Shown piece after piece: positions 49,701 to 60,697 of a stretch of DNA of 64,000 nucleotides. This DNA comes from Meconema thalassinum (lineage: Eukaryota; Arthropoda; Insecta; Orthoptera; Tettigoniidae), in contig OX336395.1 of NCBI GenBank assembly GCA_946902985.2, positions 12,998,708 to 13,062,707 on the forward strand. Reading direction: 5' to 3'. The translations under genes were made by a program, and so were the position numbers. The notes below the pieces were generated by a model that searched no databases, was not told the origin of the DNA, and worked only from the letters and a program-made list of their open reading frames with translations. The first letter of the stretch is position 1. Every line of letters starts with the position of its first letter.

Positions 49701-52700
49701 AGACGTTACTAAACAGTCACAGTTAGTTGTTACCTTCCATTATGAAACTACAGAATTTACTAAACAGTCACAGTTAGTTGTTACCTTCCATTATGAAACT
49801 ACAGACATTACTAAACAGTTACAGCAAGTTGTTACCTTCCTTTATGAAACTACAGACATTACTAAACAGTCACAGCTAGTTGTTACCTTCCATTATGAAA
49901 CTACAGACATTACTAAACAGTCACAGTTAGTTGTTACCTTCCATTATGAAACTACAGACGTTACTAAACAGTCACAGCTAGTTGTTACCTTCTATTATGA
50001 GACTACAGACGTTACTAAACAGTCACAGCTAGTTGTTACCTTACATTATGAGACTGCTGACGTTACTAAACAGTCACAGCTAGTTGTTACCTTCCATTAT
50101 GAAACTACAGACATTACTAAACAGTCACAGCTAGTTGTTACCTTCCATTATGAAACTACAGACATTACTAAACAGTCACAGCCAGTTGTTACCTTCCATT
50201 ATGGGACTACAGACGTTACTAAACAGTCACAGTTAGTTGTTACCTTCCATTATGAAACTACAGACATTACTAAACAGTCACAGCAAGTTGTTACCTTCCA
50301 TTATGAGACTACAGACATTACTAAACAGTCACAGCAAGTTGTTACCTTCCATTATGAGACTACAGACATTACTAAACAGTCACAGCAAGTTGTTACCTTC
50401 CATTAGGAGACTACAGACGTTACTAAACAGTCACAGCAAGTTGTTACCTTCCATTATGAGACTACAGACGTTACTAAACAGTCACAGCAAGTTGTTACCT
50501 TCCATTATGAGACTACAGGCGTTACTAAACAGTCACAGCAAGTTGTTACCTTCCATTATGAGACTACAGACGTTACTAAACAGTCACAGCAAGTTGTTAC
50601 CTTCCATTATGAGAGTACAGACGTTACTAAACAGTCACAGCAAGTTGTCACCTTCCATTATGAGACTACAGACGTTACTAAACAGTCACAGCCAGTTGTT
50701 ACCTTTCATTATGAAACTACAGACGTTACTAAACAGTCACTGCAAGTTGTTACCTTCCATTATGAAACTACATACATTACGAAACAGTCACAGCAAGTTG
50801 TTACCTTCCATTATGAAACTACATACATTACTAAACAGTCACAGCTAGTTTTTACCTTCCATTATGAGACTACAGACGTTACTAAACAGTCACAGCTAGT
50901 TGTTACCTTCCATTATGAGACTACAGACGTTACTAAACAGTCACAGCAAGTTGTTACCTTCCATTATGAGACTACAGACTTTACTAAACAGTCACAGCTA
51001 GTTGTTACCTTCCATTATGAAACTACAGACATTACTAAACAGTCACAGCTAGTTGTTACCTTCCATTATGAAACTACAGACATTACTAAACAGTCACAGT
51101 TAGTTGTTACCTTCCATTATGAAACTACAGACATTACTAAATAGTCACAGCTATTTGTTACCTTCCATTGTGAAACTACAGACGTTACTAAACAGTCACA
51201 GTTAGTTGTTACCTTCCATTATGAAACTACAGACATTACTAAACAGTCACAGCTAGTTGTTACCTTCCATTATGAAACTACAGACATTACTAAACAGTCA
51301 CAGCCAGTTGTTACCTTCCATTATGAGACTACAGACGTTACTAAACAGTCACAGCTAGTTGTTACCTTCCATTATGAAACTACAGACATTACTAAACAGT
51401 CACAGCCAGTTGTTACCTTCCATTATGGGACTACAGACGTTACTAAACAGTCACAGTTAGTTGTTACCTTCCATAATGATACTACAGACGTTACTAAACA
51501 GTCACAGCCAGTTGTTACCTTCCATTATGGGACTACAGACGTTACTAAACAGTCACAGTTAGTTGTTACCTTCCATTATGAGACTACAGACGTTACTAAA
51601 CAGTCACAGCAAGTTGTTACCTTCCATTATGAAACTACAGACGTTACTAAACAGTCACAGCAAGTTGTTACCTTCCATTATGAGACTACAGACATTACTA
51701 AACAGTCACAGCAAGTTGTTACCTTCCATTAGGAGACTACAGACGTTACTAAACAGTCACAGCTAGTTGTTACCTTCCATTATGAGACTACAGACGTTAC
51801 TAAACAGTCACAGCAAGTTGTTACCTTCCATTATGAGACTACAGACGTTACTAAACAGTCACAGCAAGTTGTTACCTTCCATTATGAGACTACAGACGTT
51901 ACTAAACAGTCACAGCAAGTTGTTACCTTCCATTATGAGACTACAGACGTTACTAAACAGTCACAGCCAGTTGTTACCTTTCATTATGAAACTACAGACG
52001 TTACTAAACAGTCACAGCAAGTTGTTACCTTCCATTATGAAACTACATACATTACGAAACAGTCACAGCAAGTTGTTACCTTCCATTATGAGACTACAGA
52101 CGTTACTAAACAGTCACAGCCAGTTGTTACCTTACATTATGAGACTGCTGACGTTACTAAACAGTCACAGCTAGTTGTTACCTTCCATTATGAAACTACA
52201 GACATTACTAAACAGTCACAGCTAGTTGTTACCTTCCATTATGAAACTACAGACATTACTAAACAGTCACAGCCAGTTGTTACCTTCCATTATGGGACTA
52301 CAGACGTTACTAAACAGTCACAGTTAGTTGTTACCTTCCATTATGAGACTACAGACGTTACTAAACAGTCACAGCAAGTTGTTACCTTCCATTATGAAAC
52401 TACAGACGTTACTAAACAGTCACAGCAAGTTGTTACCTTCCGTTATGAGACTACAGACATTACTAAACAGTCACAGCAAGTTGTTACCTTCCATTAGGAG
52501 ACTACAGACGTTACTAAACAGTCACAGCAAGTTGTTACCTTCCATTATGAGACTACAGACGTTACTAAACAGTCACAGCAAGTTGTTACCTTCCATTATG
52601 AGACTACAGGCGTTACTAAACAGTCACAGCAAGTTGTTACCTTCCATTATGAGACTACAGACGTTACTAAACAGTCACAGCAAGTTGTTACCTTCCATTA

Positions 52701-53164
52701 TGAGACTACAGACGTTACTAAACAGTCACAGCAAGTTGTTACCTTCCATTATGAGACTACAGACGTTACTAAACAGTCACAGCCAGTTGTTACCTTTCAT
52801 TATGAAACTACAGACGTTACTAAACAGTCACAGCAAGTTGTTACCTTCCATTATGAAACTACAGACATTACGAAACAGTCACAGCAAGTTGTTACCTTCC
52901 ATTATGAAACTACATACATTACTAAACAGTCACAGCTAGTTGTTACCTTCCATTATGAGACTACAGACGTTACTAAACAGTCACAGCTAGTTGTTACCTT
53001 CCATTATGAGACTACAGACGTTACTAAACAGTCACAGCAAGTTGCTACCTTCCATTATGAGACTACAGACTTTACTAAACAGTCACAGCTAGTTGTTACC
53101 TTCCATTATGAAACTACAGACATTACTAAACAGTCACAGCTAGTTGTTACCTTCCATTATGAAA

Positions 53165-53199
53165 GAATTTGGGGAATTCATCCTCCAGAAGGTCAGGAT
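53165..53199 (+). other. Array right junction: short unique sequence
   Basis: The array's last unit stops after ccattatgaaa and continues in the open frame as ...HYE-RIWGIHPPEGQ before the LINE insertion. The 12 bp GAAGGTCAGGAT at 53188-53199 is one arm of the target-site duplication. Without the LINE, the frame would reach TGA two codons further on (54316-54318). Confidence 0.6.
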
Positions 53200-54300
53200 C
53201 ATTATCGTCATCCTCATTTCCCTTGTTCCAGCTGACATTGGTGAAGGCAAATATGGTTCCCCTCTATTTTGTTCTGTCGTTCCACCATTCCTCTTCCGAC
53301 ACGGTGTTCCAATCCAATTTCCATTTACTAATGCTATACTTCACCGAATCCATCCAACGCATTCTTGGTCTTCCTCGTCCTCTCTTCCCTGTCATCCGTC
53401 GTTCCAGTACTCGTCTTGGTAGCTCTACTTCATTCATCCGTTTGACATGTCCAAACCATCTCAATCTGTTTTGCTCCCGTTTGCCATTTAGTTTCTGTAC
53501 TCCCAGTTCTTTCCGTATATCTTCATTTCTCACTCTGTATGTCCTCGTTTTCTGGACCATACTTCTCAGCTGCCTGTACTCTGCTCTCATCCCTCTTAGT
53601 CATTGACCAAGTTTCTGCTGCATATGTCATTATAGGAACATAATATGCTTTATCCTTGTTCCATACTAGTCCCCGTACCAGTTGGTAGAAAGCACTCCCG
53701 AGTTGTATTCCTCTGCTAATTTCCAAATCTAGTCTTCCATCTTCAGTCAGTTCACTTCCCAAGGATTTGTAGTGTTTCACCACTTCCAATTCCTTATCTC
53801 CGACTTTGATTACTCCTTTTCCTTCTTTCTTACCTCTACTCACCACCACTGTTTTACTCTTCTCCACATTTATCTTCAATGCCCATTGCTCAATCTTTTC
53901 GTTTATTACGTCTAACTGTTCTTGTACCTCCATCTCATCCTCAACCCAGATCACAACATCGTCTGCAAACAACATCACCTTCATCTTTGCCCCGGTGTAG
54001 TCTTTCATTGCTGCCTTCATGATGTCATCCATCACCATTAAGAACAATAAGGGTGACAACACACTTCCTTGCTTTAGTCCAGTGACAATTCCGATGTCCC
54101 TACTCTAGTCTTCACACTACTGTAGCAATCCATGCTCATTCCTTTTATCATGTCTCTCAGTTCCTTGCCTATCCCCCTATTTGTTAAGATTTCCCAAACG
54201 TTTGTTCTAAGGATGCTATCAGAGGCCTTTTCTAGATTCATAAAAGTCATTACGATATCCTTCCCATATTCCCAACTCTTTTAATGTTCTATCTCAGAAT
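53200..54300 (-). mobile_element. 5'-truncated RTE/BovB-like LINE with perfect 12-bp target duplication
   Basis: Flanked by GAAGGTCAGGAT at 53188-53199 and 54301-54312. The 3' end (plus-strand left) carries a degenerate GAT-rich tail. The coding remnant matches the C-terminal half of the full-length element at 57256-60697 throughout, including the truncated 5' end, which aligns with its ...WEYGxD region. It is therefore the same family in opposite orientation, truncated within the reverse transcriptase as is usual after target-primed reverse transcription. Confidence 0.88.
53264..54298 (-). pseudogene. Reverse transcriptase C-terminal half (dead LINE)
   Basis: On the minus strand: VMTFMNLEKASDS (palm motif A region, normally DLEKAYDS), then SPLLFLMVMDDI, FADDVVIW (the YxDD-type catalytic box as FADD), INVEKSKTVVVSRGKK, YKSLGSELTEDGRLD, TYAAETWSM, and near the end RLRWFGHVKRM and KRGRGRPRMRWMDSVK before the stop at 53264-53266. 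There is a stop shortly before the SPLLF motif and a frameshift near 53575, so it is inactive. The endonuclease domain is missing because of 5' truncation. Confidence 0.85.
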
Positions 54301-54312
54301 GAAGGTCAGGAT

Positions 54313-54608
54313 ATTTGAAATGAATTACATGTGATTAAGATATTTGTATTTTTACGGACTTGTGAAGAAGAAAACTTATTACATCTAGGTCCAGTGTTTG
54401 TAAAAATAATATTCAGATTCCATACTTTTCATACAGTGCCTAACAATCCTGATAAGGTGCCAAGTATTATAAGTACATTAAGTTTCTCCCTACCTTGAGT
54501 ATTCTTGAGATCAATATTGCTTTAATAGGAACTCAATACCGTAAAATGCACAGCACACTATGCAATATTTCTTTACACAACATTCATCAACTTTGCTTGT
54601 TTAAGACT
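54313..54608 (+). other. Unique sequence between the LINE and the 76-bp satellite
   Basis: AT-rich. In the frame continuing from the array, after one TGA (54316-54318), about 57 codons are open (including LRTCEEENLLHLGPVF) up to a TGA near 54497. No splice sites or domains are recognised. This may be the old 3' flank or 3' UTR of the repeat-coding exon. Confidence 0.4.
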
Positions 54609-57255
54609 GATATTTACGTTATATATTAACAGTGCGTTACTGCACCCACACCACTAAGTCTCCACACACACACTCAATGCTAGTGATATTAACGTTATAT
54701 ATTAACAGTGAGTTACTGCACCCACAACACTAAGTCTCCACACACACACTCAATGTTGGAGATATTAACGTTATATATTAACAGTGAGTTACTGTACTCA
54801 CACCACTAAGTCTCCACACACACACTCAATGCTAGTGATATTAACGTTATATATTAACAGTGAGTTAATGCATCCACACCACTAAGTCTCCACACACACA
54901 CTCAATGCTAGTGATATTAACGTTATATATTAACAGTGAGTTACTGCACCCACACCACTAAGTCTCCACACACACACTCAATGCTAGTGATATTAACGTT
55001 ATATATTAACAGTGAGTTACTGCACCCACAACACTAAGTCTCCACACACACTCAATGCTAGTGATATTAACGTTATATATTAACAGTGAGTTACTGCACC
55101 CACACCACTAAGTCTCCACACACACACTCAATGCTAGTGATATTAACGTTATATATTAACAGTGAGTTACTGCACCCACACCACTAAGTCTCCACACACA
55201 CACTCAATGCTAGTGATATTAACGTTATATATTAACAGTGAGTTACTGCACCCACAACACTAAGTCTCCACACACACTCAATGCTAGTGATATTAACGTT
55301 ATATATTAACAGTGAGTTACTGCACCCACAACACTAAGTCTCCACACACACACTCAATGCTAGTGATATTAACGTTATATATTAACAGTGAGTTACTGCA
55401 CCCACAACACTAAGTCTCCACACACACTCAATGCTAGTGATATTAATGTTGTATATTAACAGTGAGTTACTGCACCCACAACACTAAGTCTCCACACACA
55501 CACTCAATGCTAGTGATATTAACGTTATATATTAACAGTGAGTTACTACACCCACACCACTAAGTCTCCACACACACACTCAATGCTAGTGATATTAATG
55601 TTGTATATTAACAGTGAGTTACTGCACTCACACCACTAAGTCTCCACACACACACTCAATGCTAGTGATATTAACGTTATATATTAACAGTGAGTTAATG
55701 CATCCACAACACTAAGTCTCCACACACACTCAATGCTAGTGATATTAACGTTATATATTAACAGTGAGTTACTACACCCACACCACTAAGTCTCCACACA
55801 CACACTCAATGCTAGTGATATTAATGTTGTATATTAACAGTGAGTTACTGCACCCACACCACTAAGTCTTCACACACACACTCAATGCTAGTGATATTAA
55901 CGTTATATATTAACAGTGAGTTACTGCACCCACAACACTAAGTCTCCACACACACTCAATGCTAGTGATATTAATGTTGTATATTAACAGTGAGTTACTG
56001 CACTCACAACACTACGTCTCCACACAAACTCAATGCTAGTGATATTAACGTTATATATTAACAGTGAGTTACTGCACTCACACCACTAAGTCTCCACACA
56101 AACTCAATGCTAGTGATATTAACGTTATATATTAACAGTGAGTTACTGCACCCACACCACTAAGTCTCCACACACACTCAATGCTAGTGATATTAATGTT
56201 ATATATTAACAGTGAGTTAATGCATCCACACCACTAAGTCTTCACACACACACTCAATGCTAGTGATATTAACGTTATATATTAACAGTGCGTTACTGCA
56301 CTCACACCACTAAGTCTCCACACACACTCAATGTTGGAGATATTAACGTTATATATTAACAGTGCGTTTCTGCACCCACACCACTAAGTCTCCACACACA
56401 CACTCAATGCTAGTGATATTAACGTTATATATTAACAGTGAGTTACTTCACTCACACCACTAAGTCTCCACACACACACTCAATGCTAGTGATATTAACG
56501 TTATATATTAACAGTGAGTTACAGCACACACACCACTAAGTCTCCACACACACACTCAATGCTAGTGATATTAACGTTATATATTAACAGTGAGTTAATG
56601 CATCCACACCACTAAGTCTTCACACACACACTCAATGCTAGTGATATTAACGTTATATATTAACAGTGAGTTAATGCATCCACACCACTAAGTCTTCACA
56701 CACACACTCAATGCTAGTGATATTAACGTTATATATTAACAGTGAGTTACTGCACCCACAACACTAAGTCTCCACACACACTCAATGCTAGTGATATTAA
56801 TGTTGTATATTAACAGTGAGTTACTGCACTCACAACACTACGTCTCCACACAAACTCAATGCTAGTGATATTAACGTTATATATTAACAGTGAGTTACTG
56901 CACTCACAACACTACGTCTCCACACAAACTCAATGCTAGTGATATTAACGTTATATATTAACAGTGAGTTACTGCACCCACAACACTAAGTCTCCACACA
57001 CACTCAATGCTAGTGATATTAATGTTGTATATTAACAGTGAGTTACTGCACTCACAACACTACGTCTCCACACAAACTCAATGCTAGTGATATTAACGTT
57101 ATATATTAACAGTGAGTTACTGCACTCACACCACTAAGTCTCCACACAAACTCAATGCTAGTGATATTAACGTTATATATTAACAGTGAGTTACTGCACT
57201 CACACCACTAAGTCTCCACACACACTCAATGCTAGTGATATTAATGTTATATATT
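54609..57255 (+). repeat. ~76-bp satellite array, left part (~35 units)
   Basis: The unit runs gatattaacgttatatatta, acagtgagttactgcaccca, caccactaagtctcc, then a short (CA)n and tcaatgctagt. Length varies between about 74 and 78 bp, mainly through the number of CA dinucleotides. Common variants are acgtt/atgtt, ctgcaccc/ctgcactc, and aagtct/acgtct. No coding potential is seen. It continues in phase after the LINE insertion at 57256-60697. Confidence 0.97.
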
Positions 57256-60200
57256 TACCCTTGGAGGCTGGATTTAGACAGCTCCTTAACCCGGTCCATG
57301 AGGCAATTATAATTGGCTACATGGATAATTCTTGCCAGGCGCGTCCACGTCGCGGGGGAGGGCTACGGTACTGTAATATACCATGGAACTACAGTACCGG
57401 CTAAGTTCTGGTGAGGACCCAGTCCTATGGGGTATAACATAGGCCCCGTGCACAGGGTTACGTGCGAAGAGCTCAACGGAATCTGCAGCGGAGAAGATGG
57501 ACTTCGGAACGGTGGAGATTGCGGAAGAAGCAACCCAGTACTCAGGGAATAGTATGAGTACAGCATCAATCGGCAGCGTCTGTTTCCCAGGTTAGGGGCG
57601 GCTCCAAGGGCGTCTGTTTCCCATGTTAGGAGCGGCCTGTATAATAGCTGGCAGTAGCTTCATAAAATGCCTTTGGGAGTGGCGACTCCATCGTAATAAT
57701 AGCCTAAAATGGAAATGGCACCTCCAATGATTCGGAGAAGGTTAGGGCGTAGCCTGCAGGCGACGCGCAGTTCTTTTGGTACTGGGGGAACTGTGAGAAA
57801 TGGGCGACCAGTAACCGAAATGAAAGTGGGAATCATGAATGTCATGACCCTGACAGGCAAGGTGGAGGAGGTGGTAGACTTCATGGAGAGGGAGAATGTT
57901 GGATTGATGGGGCTGAGTGAAGTGAAATGGAAAGGTAAAGGAAGGAAGAAATTGAGGAATGGATATACATTATACTGGAGTGGTGGCCAAGAGGCAATAA
58001 ATGGCGTGGGACTGATAACCTCGAAACAACTGGAGGAGTATGTTGAAGTGGTCGAGTGTGTGAGTGACAGAATAATGAAAATTTGAATGAAGATCAAAAA
58101 TGACGTGATGGACTTCATACAAGTGTATGCACCACAGACTGGAAACAGAGAAGAAGATATTGAAGTATTCCTGGAGGATGTAGAAAGAGTAATTTCAGAT
58201 GTAGAAGTGGTGATCATGGGAGATATGAATGCACAAGTCGGAAACGAGAGACAAGGAAAGGAAGAAGTCATTGGACCATATGGATATGGGAAAAAGAACC
58301 GGGAAGGAGAGGAACTTGTAAATTTTTGTGAAAGGAATGGACTGATAGTGGGTAATTCATGGTTTCGGAAGAAAAACAGCAGGAAAATTACGATATATGG
58401 TTGGGGCGATAGAAGAACAAAATCAGTAATTGACTACTTTCTGGTGGAAAGGACTAATCGCAGAAAGCTGATAGATGTGACAGCTTTACCGGGAGAAGCA
58501 TTTGATGGGGACCATAGAGCTGTGGTGGCAAAATTTAGATGGGAAAAATTGGAAAACCTAAAGGACATCAGAGAAAGTAAAATAAAAGTATGGAAATTGA
58601 AAGACAAAACTGTACAGGAAGATTTTCAGGAGAGATTGAAGCAACAAATCCCAGTTACTGAAGTGGAAAACATAGAAGCGGAATGGTCCCACTTTAAAAA
58701 GACATTTGTTGGTGCATCAGAGAGTGCTTGTGGTAGGACGTCAACAAGAGTGAAAGAGAAGGAGACACCGTGGTGGAATGAGGGAGTGAGGAAAGCAGTG
58801 AAAGAAAAGAAGTCTGCATGGAAAGAATGGAACCGAGATCAAACAGAAGAAAGCAAAAGGAAGAATCACGACAGCAAACGGAGGTGTAAGAAAGTGGTAG
58901 GAGAAGAAAAGAAGAAAAGTTGGGAAGAATTTACACGAAGAATGGAAACAGATGTAAGTGGCAGTAAAAGGATGCTGTATGGGCTTCTAAGAAGTAAGAG
59001 GAAAGAAAGAGTTACCACAAAGCTGGTGAAGAAGGAAGATGGAGAGTTGTTAACACACCCAGAAGAGATAAAGGGACGATGGAAGGAGTATTTCGATAAG
59101 CTATTGAATGTGAGCAATTGTACTGGTGAGATGGAAGTGACACAACCTGACGACTCTATAACAGAAGATGATATAACAATGCTGGAGGTGGAATTAGCAG
59201 TACAGAAAATGAAGATGGGAAAAGCAACAGGGGTGGATGAAATCAGTGTAGAAATGGTAAAGGCTGCTGGACCTGTTGGTATGCAATGGTTGTATCGACT
59301 GCTAAAGTGTGTGTGGACACGGAAATGCGTACCAGAAGACTGGGAGAAAGGGCTAATAATACCAGTGTTTAAGAAGGGGGACAAGAAGGTGTGTGATAAC
59401 TATAGAGGGATCACCTTCTTATCACAGATAGTAAAAATACTGGAAAGAATATTAGACAGAAGAATGAGAAGAAAGGTGGAAGGAGAGTTGCAAGAGGAAC
59501 AGTATTGCTTCAGGAGTGGAAGATCCACAGTTGACCCAATCTTTAGCTTGAGGCAGGTGATGGAAAAGAACTGGGAATATGGAGAGGATTTGATCATGAC
59601 TTTCATAGATCTAGAAAAGGCATATGATAGTGTCCCCAGAGAGAAGGTATGGGAAACCATGGTTAGGAAGAGACTGGGAAGAGAAATGTTGGAAATGGTG
59701 CAAGCAATGTACAACAACTGTGTTAGCAGGGTACTGACCCCAGTTGGAAAGTCAGATTGATTTAGGAACAAGACTGGACTAAGACAGGGGAATGTGCTGT
59801 CACCTCTCTTGTTCATAATGGTGATGGATGAAATTGTAAAGGAAACAAAGGAAGCATATGGACATAAAGAAATGAAGTTACTGTTATTTGCAGATGATAT
59901 TGTGGTCTGGGGATGGAACACCGAAGAAGTGCGAAAACAACTAGATGCACTGAACGAAAATATTCAGAAGTACGGCCTGAAAATCAGTATAGAGAAAAGC
60001 AAGACCATGGTGATGACAAGAGGGGAAAGACAAGGAAAGGGCATGTGAAAATTGGAAGTCAGAGTTTGGAAATTGTGGACACGTTCAAATACCTAGGAAG
60101 TGAATTGATGCAAACTGGTAGGTTGGACATGGAGATTGGCAGGAGGGTACAGCAGAGCAATGCATTCTATCAAAGTGTAAGAAAACTTGTTTGGGATAAG

Positions 60201-60697
60201 GAAGTACCAAGGAAAAGCAAAGAGGTAATGTATAAAGTGTACTATGTTCCCATATTAACTTATGCAGCAGAGACTTGGACCCTGACAAGCAGGCAAGAGA
60301 GTAGAATCCAAGCCAGTGAAATGAAATTCCTAAGAAGTATGATAGGTAAGACAAGGAAAGACAGAGTGAGGAATGAAGATGTTAGGAAGGAAGTTGGGAT
60401 GGGAAAACTAAATGAGAGAATTGAGAAGAATAAACTAAGGTGGTTTGGGCATGTAAAGAGGATGGAGGAAAATAGAATACCAAGACAGATGCTGGAGGCG
60501 AAGTGCAAGGGTAAGAGAGCAAGAGGAAGACCTAGAACAAGGTGGATTGATTCAGTGAAGAACAGCATAAGAAAAAGAAATCGGGACTGGGACAAGATCG
60601 TGGAAGAAGAATGGTGGAAGGACAGAGGAAAGTGGAGAAGTGCCATAAATACCCCGACCCGGCAGGAGCTGGATAAGAGGAAATGATTATGATGATG
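57256..60697 (+). mobile_element. Near-full-length RTE/BovB-like LINE inserted in the satellite
   Basis: The satellite unit breaks after ...ttatatatt (57255) and resumes with aacagtgag at 60701, with ATT possibly duplicated at 60698-60700. The ~3.44-kb insert has a GC-rich 5' region (57256-57708) containing two direct copies of gcgtctgtttccca (near 57577 and 57610). One long protein frame follows, then a tail of ATGATT/ATGATG triplets. Size, a single endonuclease-RT frame and a short microsatellite tail fit the RTE/BovB type. Clade assignment is by these features only. Confidence 0.9.
57709..60686 (+). pseudogene. Endonuclease-reverse transcriptase of the RTE-like LINE, three lesions
   Basis: About 990 codons. 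The N-terminal apurinic-like endonuclease has MKVGIMNVMTL (normally WNVRTL), GLSEVKWKGKG, VIMGDMNAQVG, VIDYFLVER and FDGDHRAVVAKF. A basic linker with TPWWNEGVRKAVKEKK follows. The reverse transcriptase (~59215-60030) has GKATGVDEISVEMVK, VPEDWEKGLIIPVFKKGD, NYRGITFLS, FRSGRSTVDPIFSLRQ, TFIDLEKAYDSVPREKVW, SPLLFIMVMDEI and FADDIVVW (59887-59898). The C-terminus has RWFGHVKRM and RARGRPRTRWIDSVK, with the stop at 60684-60686. Lesions are TGA at 58084-58086 (probably CGA by CpG decay), TGA at 59758-59760 (probably TGG), and a one-base loss near 60041. It is inactive but young, as the rest is intact. Confidence 0.9.

Larger units (their letters stand above)
26744..53164 (+). repeat. 51-bp in-frame minisatellite, array 2 (~517 units)
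   Basis: 28 full units from 26744, the 29-bp unit at 28172-28200, then 489 full units from 28201 in unbroken 51-bp register up to a partial unit at 53140-53164 (ending ccattatgaaa). In-frame stops are at 28753, 33700, 40228, 45940, 49132, 50404, 51142, 51730 and 52495. The longest stretch without a stop is 33703-40227 (~2,175 codons). The frame has no ATG. Apparent starts within it use TTG in units beginning cagttggtt and are not expected in a eukaryote. The last ~3 kb (from about 50,040) resembles 23,060-25,140 in array 1, with shared rare units such as gagactgctgac and cattaggagac. Confidence 0.97.

Noticed and set aside
9608..52939. Many shorter frames reading LLPSIMxLQTLLNSHSK in the +2 frame
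   Set aside because: This frame is open only where consecutive units start with caag and closes at every ctag or ttag unit. The lengths are multiples of 17 codons set by unit type. It is a shadow of the repeat.
9145..53164. CRISPR-like array
   Set aside because: The units are contiguous with no unique spacers, in a eukaryotic context with introns and LINEs.
54609..57404. Frame of 72 residues crossing from the satellite into the LINE
   Set aside because: It (57186-57404) spans the insertion junction and is incidental.
57660..60646. Several minus-strand frames of 89-203 residues across the LINE
   Set aside because: They are antisense shadows of the purine-rich endonuclease-RT frame (Ser/Phe/Pro-rich, no domains).
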